Source: Epiperipatus broadwayi
Lineage: Eukaryota; Onychophora; Udeonychophora; Euonychophora; Peripatidae
Assembly: GCA_028023455.1 (NCBI GenBank)
Contig: JAQFVV010006427.1
Location: 434,001 to 498,000 of the forward strand
Direction of reading: 5' to 3'
Length of the DNA stretch: 64,000 nt
The notes under the pieces were generated by a model, which saw nothing but the letters and a program-made list of their open reading frames with translations, made no database searches and had not been told where the DNA came from. Made by a program: the position numbers and the translations under genes. This document shows, piece after piece, positions 58,258 to 64,000 of the stretch (positions are counted from its first letter, which is position 1; every line of letters starts with the position of its first letter).

Positions 58258-58871
58258 CCTTTGCATTACATATACATCAAAGCATCTTAATTAGGTATAT
58301 TGATTACAAATATTAATTTTTTATTTGCATATATGTTATAAAAGATAAAATGCAAGATTATAAAGTTATTTATAACATTTGCACACACACAATTATATAT
58401 GTATTGTGATGGGTGCCTCTAATCTTCCTTCAATAACTAATATATGCCATGATGCCCAATCCTAATTTGAGTCCCATGATATCAATGTTACTTATTCAGT
58501 AATAAGTTTTAGGTAATGTTAGGGCACATAAACTAACAAACCAGTTATCACAACCTAAGATTTAAAGCCAAATATAAATAAACATTAGACAAAAGTTAAT
58601 CATAACTGGTCAAATGGATATCACAAAATGGAATAGATCGGATGAATGAACTTAATCAAGAAAAAAAATTGTAATGTATATAATATTAGAGTAAAGAAAA
58701 ACTCGATGCTTATTTTATTATCTTTTCTTATGATCCTTGTTTTAACAAATTCTTTATGTTAATACTTAGCAAAGATGACATCAACAATAAAGTAAAAATG
58801 TTAGCATGAACTGGCTTAATATATATATAAGATACATTTAAAAAACTTTTTGTTCAAGGAGGGAAAAAATC

Positions 58872-59010
58872 GTTTATCTGAGTAACAAAAAATTACCATT
58901 CCCTGAATAAAGAAGTTAAAAAAAAAATTTGAAGGTTTGCATCAACTATGTCAAACTCCTAATACTGTTGAAAAAATCTTTTACAAGGATTTTAAAAAAA
59001 CAAATAGAAC
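58872..59010 (+). pseudogene. Possible N-terminal fragment of a Penelope-like protein
   Basis: In one frame VYLSNKKLPFPE (58872 on) and in the next KKFEGLHQLCQTPNTVEKI and FYKDFKK recall the start of Penelope-like proteins (LS-x-x-x-L, then KGL-x-F-x-x-TP). A stop and a frame change separate the pieces, and nothing clear follows. This is a tentative reading; chance is possible. Confidence 0.25.
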
Positions 59011-60664
59011 CATTTAGTTCTAAAACATTTAAGCAAAGAGTTTGCAAACTAATAACTTACAAACAAAATAAAGCATTCAAATCAATAAAAAAAAATCACC
59101 ATTGATTCCTTGCTATAAATTAATGTATTTAAATCTAAAACATGCAATAGCAGAAGGGATATTGATGCTTTTCTAACTAATTTCAACTACACAAATTTAT
59201 ATAAATATCAACAAAAGTAATCATGCATTGCTGAAAACAGGGGAACATCATGGAAGAAAAGTCATCATCCACGGAGCTAGAAATTGTCTAGGCCAATATG
59301 AGATTGTCCTATTTCTTCACACCTGCATTGATAAATATCAAAACGATCCATTATGAATTCTTTTTACATCCCATTCCAAAACTCCAGTTCAAAGGCTAAT
59401 AAAGTCAACAAATCTACCAGATGTTCAAATTCCTAACTGTGCATAAATGAATTACCATGGATTACAAGAACAATCCATCAAAACACTGTCCATACGAATT
59501 ATAAAATCAATTTATAAAGTTGACATCATCGATAATTAATTGTTGGTATGTTATCTGCAATAATTTATTTTCTTTATTTTAATATAGGGCCAAGTAACTT
59601 TAATTTAAAACTTATGAAATTAATAATAAAGGGAATTTTCCCTATTGCAAAAGTTATGAGGTACAACCATGATTATGAAATAATCTGATCATTATAAATG
59701 AGACAAGGTAAGATGCTTCTTAAGATATATATATATATATATTGATTCCACACAAGTATATGTACAACATATACACATTTATTAATTGTTTATTCTAAAG
59801 TTTGTGTTAATGTTTAATATTTTTTTAAATATAATTTTATGCATATTTTTTATTATTATTTGTGTCTTTAATTTATAACTCATTCTCATTGCATACACAT
59901 TGTACATAACAAAGGGGTCTATTCAACCATCATCGCATTAACTAAGTCACAAAAAATATAGATGAATGTTATTATATATATAATAATGTTGTATATAATA
60001 TGAAGATTGTTTATGTTAATCAGGAAATGTAGTGGCTATTCTTTATGGGATCAAAATGTAAAACATTGGTATAAACTACATTTAAATGAAGAATAACCAC
60101 AGATGTCTAAATGAGTTTCCTTAATCTTGTTATACATTTTCTTTTCCAAATGCTAATCCATGGATATAGGGTTCATTAAATTTATTTAAATGTTAAAACA
60201 CATTTCTTGGTTTATTTTTCTGTAGTTAAATTCTACTCAGTCATATCCTTATACCCATATCACTATCATTAATTGAATGTATATAATATGTTATACCCAT
60301 TCCCATTAATAGGCATATACTTATTTTAAATATGTTATGAATTTAGTGATACAAATATTACCTGAACCTGAGAATCATACACATCTCACTTAATTTGAAA
60401 TACAGTATAGTGGGAGTAAACTACAATATGTAGGTGATAAGTTAAGGGTATAATCGGTAGTTATTTAAATCTTACTCTCTTCTCTCTTAGGTATGAGTTT
60501 AATGTAAGAAGGTATACATGAAAGTAGATAATAAAGATAAACTCTTTTTATTCATCAGAAGGAACCCACTCATCTTTGTGCATATCATGAAAAGACTATC
60601 CCATTACAATATACTTATATATATATATATATATAAGTATATTGTCTATATTGAAATTAATGTA
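59011..60664. other. AT-rich spacer with scattered (AT)n, no gene supported
   Basis: 59160-59540 is slightly less AT-rich and may continue the decayed sequence before it, but no motif is readable. An (AT)n palindrome lies at 60612-60645. Confidence 0.5.
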
Positions 60665-61291
60665 ATTAGAAGAGATTTGAACTCAGACTTTCACACTTCC
60701 TACATCTATCCACTCCATCACATACAACTGATACACATCACCCTATATATATATGAAAAACATAAATGATCTACAATATACATATTTTATACTGAACCAG
60801 CACTTATCAGTTAGTTCAGATCACCATCTTCCAGACACATATATAATCAGTGCTCAGTTTATAATAAGATAACAATTTTTTAAACTTGAATGGACAGGAT
60901 TCCCTACACCCTCCAAGTCTTCAGCCATCCATACCAATGAAAATGTGATGATAGAACATTCAAAGCTCTTGTTGGGTATGACAATAAAATTAGCATCAAC
61001 AAGGCCACTGAATATTCTATCATCAGATTTTCATTGGAATAGATGGCTGAAGAGCTGGAAAATGGAGAAGAGTGAAGTTTGAAGAATTGCTATCTTAATA
61101 TAAACTGAGAACTGATTGTATGTGTTTGTGGGAGATTATCTGCACCAACTGTTGAGTTCTGGTTCAGCATGAAATACATATATTGGAGACAATTTATTTT
61201 TTTCACATATATATGGTCATGTGCATCAGTTGTATGAGATGAAGTGGACAGGTATAGGGAGAGTGAAAGCTGAGTTCAAATCTCTTCTAAT
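60665..61291. mobile_element. 627-bp foldback element with tRNA-like outer ends
   Basis: Arms 60665-60961 and 61010-61291 are imperfect inverted copies over almost 300 bp, around a 48-bp loop. Each outer end reads (outward) as a tRNA-like piece with a CAGTTGTATGAG-type A box and a GAGTTCAAATCTC-type B box. One arm plus loop recurs alone at 24727-25047. No transposase frame is present; the plus-strand 83-codon frame 60518-60769 runs from an (AT)n tract into an arm and is chance. It could be two SINE-like copies inserted head to head, or a true foldback transposon. Confidence 0.7.
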
Positions 61292-61639
61292 ATATACAGA
61301 TGATGGATATTATATTGTAAATAATTTTATTAAAACATACATTTTACAAATGTGATTAAATTATTTCTACATGTAAAATTAGTATAAAAGATTATTTAAA
61401 TAATTTTGATTAGTTTAGAACATTATATAATATTAAATAGATTGTTTAAACAGCAAATGTTGTTATAATAAATGAGAAAAAACCTTCACATAGCACTTAA
61501 AAAAGAAATAATCATTTTAAAATTTAGTTTCTCTTTATATATTAAAAAAATTATCTAGAACAACTACAGCAAGAGAAGTGAAAATAAATAATGCCAAGTA
61601 TTTATTGTAAGTTGTTTACCAATAACTTATAATAACTTA
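61292..61639. other. Spacer, nothing recognised
   Basis: AT-rich sequence between the foldback element and the RTE remnant. Confidence 0.5.
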
Positions 61640-63488
61640 GTTGGTAGAAAAAAGCAGCAATTGACCAATAAAATTTCTACTGAGACTAGAGAATTTATGA
61701 AGAAAGAAGGAATATGAAGATATACAAAAATGATGCATTAAAAAGGATTGAATACCTTGAATTCTGTAAAATGATGTAGAAAAGAATTGAAAATGACATA
61801 AGAAAATATTACTCTGAACTAGCAAGGAAAGGTGTAGAAGAGAATAAAAGTCTCAAGAGTGTTAAACAGCATTTTGCTATTGGTAAGAAATTTATATCTA
61901 CTATAAAAGAAAAAAGATGGAACTATTACTAGAAAGAGAGATGACATCAAGAAATGGATAGAAGACTTCTATCAAGAATTATATAGTAATAAAGAACAAA
62001 TATCTCCTATATCTATTATATCTTTTAAATTACCCAAAATTTTAAATGAAGAAGTGAGACATGCAATAAAACTTATGAAGAAAGAAAAGGCTCCAGGTAA
62101 TAACAGAATTATAATTGATATATTAAAAAAAGCCAAGTGAAGAAATATAATTTTTTAGCAAAGTTATATACCAAATGTTTAAATGATAAAAATGTACCAG
62201 ATGATTGGAATAATGCAGTATTAATATTAATATTTAAAAAAGGTGATAAAGAAGATATTAGAAATTACAAACCTATCAGCCTTTTATCAGTTTTATACAA
62301 AAATTTTACCAAGAAAATTACAACTCATCTATAGAGAACCTTATATTTCCTCCAATCAGTAGATCATATCCAGTATTGAGAGAAGTTATAGAAAGGACAA
62401 ATGAAAATGAGTTGCCATTATGCTTTTGATTTGTAGATTGTGAAAAGGCATTTGATTCTATAAACATTTCTTCAGTGATTAATGCATTGGATCATCAAGG
62501 TATAGATCCAGGATATTGTCATATTTTAAAGAATATTTATATAAATGCAATAGCAACAATTAGATTACATAATAATACTAGGAAAGTCAACATTGAGAAG
62601 GCTGTAAGATGGGGTGACTCCACATATCCAAAATGTTTTACAGCAGTGCTGCAAGAAGTATTTTGTGGATTAAAATGGAAATATAAAGAAGTGAAAGTAA
62701 ATGGAGATTATTTAAGTCATTTAGATTTTGCAGTTGATGTAGTTGTTTTTCAAATAATGCTTTAGAGCTCAAGAAATGTTGCAGGAGTTATCAAATGAAA
62801 ATAGGAAAATAGGACTAAAGGTAAATGTTAAAAAGACTAAAATAATGTTCAATGAATTTTTTCAAAAGATGAAGATAAAGATTGATTATGATAAGTTAGA
62901 AAAAGCTAACAGCTACAAATATCTTGGTCAGATTATTAATACAGATGGAAACATAATGGATGAAATTAATCATAGAATTAAACTTGGTTGAAGTGCTTTT
63001 GGAAATGTAACTTGATACTAAAAGGAAATATGTCTATGTGTTTGAAAAGGAAAGTTTTTAATAAATGTGTTTTGCCAGTTCTTATTTATAGATCTGAGAC
63101 TTGGACACTTAATAGAAAAGCAATACAGAGACTTCAGACCACTCAAAGAAGTATGGAGAGATCTATGTTGGGAGTAACAAGAAGAGATTGAAAATACATT
63201 ATATGGGTAAGAGAACAAACAGGTGTTATTGACCTCGGTGAAAAAATTATAAGACTGAAGTGGAGTTGGACTGGACATATTGTTAGAAGAGATGATAATA
63301 AATAGACAGCTGAAATCTTAAACTGGATTCCAAGGGATTGTAAAAGACCCAGAAAAAGGCCACATGTGAGATTAATGGAGGAAATAAGATAGGGTGTGGG
63401 GGTGATGTGGAGAAGAGAAGCTAAAGATCAGAGAAGATGTTTTGAACTTGGAAAGATCTTCATCCTGCAATGGACTGATAATGGTTGA
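61640..63488 (+). pseudogene. RTE-clade LINE polyprotein, 5'-truncated and decayed
   Basis: The readable parts follow the RTE order. First is a Lys/Glu-rich linker (RIENDIRKYYSELARKG). Then KLMKKEKAPGNNRI, VPDDWNNAVLILIFKKGDKEDIRNYKPISLLSV and VDCEKAFDSI (motif A). Motif C reads LDFAVDVVVF, where FADD is expected, so one catalytic Asp is lost. After SYKYLGQIINTDGNI comes the C-terminal domain with WTGHIVRRDDN, ending near LGKIFILQWTDNG. That ending is typical of RTE/BovB-type elements. Several stops and frame changes break it. The endonuclease is missing, so the copy is 5'-truncated, as most RTE copies are. Its coding remnant is more AT-rich than that of the LINE at 46121. Confidence 0.8.
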
Positions 63489-63504
63489 TGGTGGTGATGA
63501 TGAT
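63489..63504 (+). repeat. RTE 3' end: GATGAT simple repeat
   Basis: GGTGGTGATGATGATT follows the last coding motif. RTE elements characteristically end in short simple repeats rather than poly-A, so this marks the 3' end. Confidence 0.6.
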
Positions 63505-64000
63505 TTACCAAGCAGATTGATATTTATTTTACATAATAAATAAAATTCTTATTTTAAATCTTATAATAAATATTTAAATGATAAATATGTAATGAAAATA
63601 TTTGCTCTATTTACCACATATTTTCACTTTGTAATTGATTCCATATATATTACCATATGGATTAAAGCAATCTCATTAAATATGACAATTAAAAATTGGT
63701 GAGCATCACAAAAAAGACCATGAAATAATTTTAAAATATTACAAAATTAAAGATTTTAATTTTAGTGACCTATATTGCTAAATAATATGCTATAATTGGC
63801 TATAGAAGTAAAGGTATTAGATTTCATTATTAATTAAACAGTTGACACTTTTCTGTCTTAAACATCTGGATATTTATAATATGTAGTAATAAATAAATAA
63901 CATTTATCACTTATTATAAATCTTCCATATATTTAAATACTTCATATGCTTTGAAAATTTAACAAATATTAAAAATAAATATTGAATAATTATTAATTTT
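63505..64000. other. AT-rich spacer to window end
   Basis: No feature is recognised. Confidence 0.6.

Noticed and set aside
60612-60645. Long (AT)n palindrome
   Set aside because: Simple repeat; it is self-complementary by composition and not a separate element.
1-64000. CRISPR arrays, bacterial operons, ribosome binding sites
   Set aside because: The window is eukaryotic repeat-rich DNA; no regularly spaced repeats or prokaryotic gene organisation exist.

Overview
The window is a gene-poor, strongly AT-rich stretch of a eukaryotic nuclear genome. I see no intact host gene, no rRNA and no convincing functional tRNA. The mix of repeats (Metaviridae/Gypsy LTR elements, an APE-type LINE, an RTE-clade LINE, Penelope-like remnants, a hAT-type deletion derivative, a TA-flanked inverted-repeat element and a tRNA-Gly-derived SINE) fits an invertebrate animal. 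The species cannot be named from this sequence. All domain calls come from reading motifs in translations by eye; no database search was run.

Layout. 1-1944 is plain AT-rich spacer. 1949-12818 is a 10.9-kb plus-strand Gypsy element (element 1) with very long LTRs (2637 and 2643 bp). It has a gag-pol region that is recognisable from capsid to integrase but broken by stops and frameshifts. 12819-21300 is mostly empty but holds a tRNA-like repeat, a 155-bp inverted-repeat element, a SINE copy with target duplications and a 674-bp hAT-like element with a perfect 8-bp duplication. 21301-24142 looks like a solo LTR from a sister family of element 1. 24143-31297 is mostly empty, with small tandem duplications.

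31298-40222 is element 2, a minus-strand relative of element 1. It has LTRs of 2693 and 2560 bp and has lost nearly all of pol. A Penelope-like fragment with a GIY-YIG C-terminus and a hammerhead-like motif sits in its leader. 41358-49491 is an 8.1-kb LINE bounded by a 15-bp direct repeat, with an unusually long 5' region, a zinc-knuckle ORF1 and an endonuclease/reverse transcriptase ORF2. 50500-54264 is a second, different Gypsy element (K02A2.6/Mag-like) on the minus strand, with about 0.6-kb LTRs and RT/RNase H deleted. 54265-64000 holds another Penelope-like 3' remnant in a nearly G-free tract, a second SINE copy, a 627-bp foldback element and a decayed RTE LINE.

How the parts relate. Elements 1 and 2 and the solo LTR share LTR termini (TGAAGC...GGTACA), and all three are flanked by ATAT on both sides. 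This points to one lineage with a fixed 4-bp target preference. Element 2 lacks its own polymerase and must have depended on a relative such as element 1. The two SINE copies must likewise have depended on a LINE. Everything here reads as a mobile-element graveyard. The least explained parts are the LTR interiors (about 2.6 kb each), the protein-like segment at 42466-43450 inside the LINE, and the foldback element at 60665-61291.
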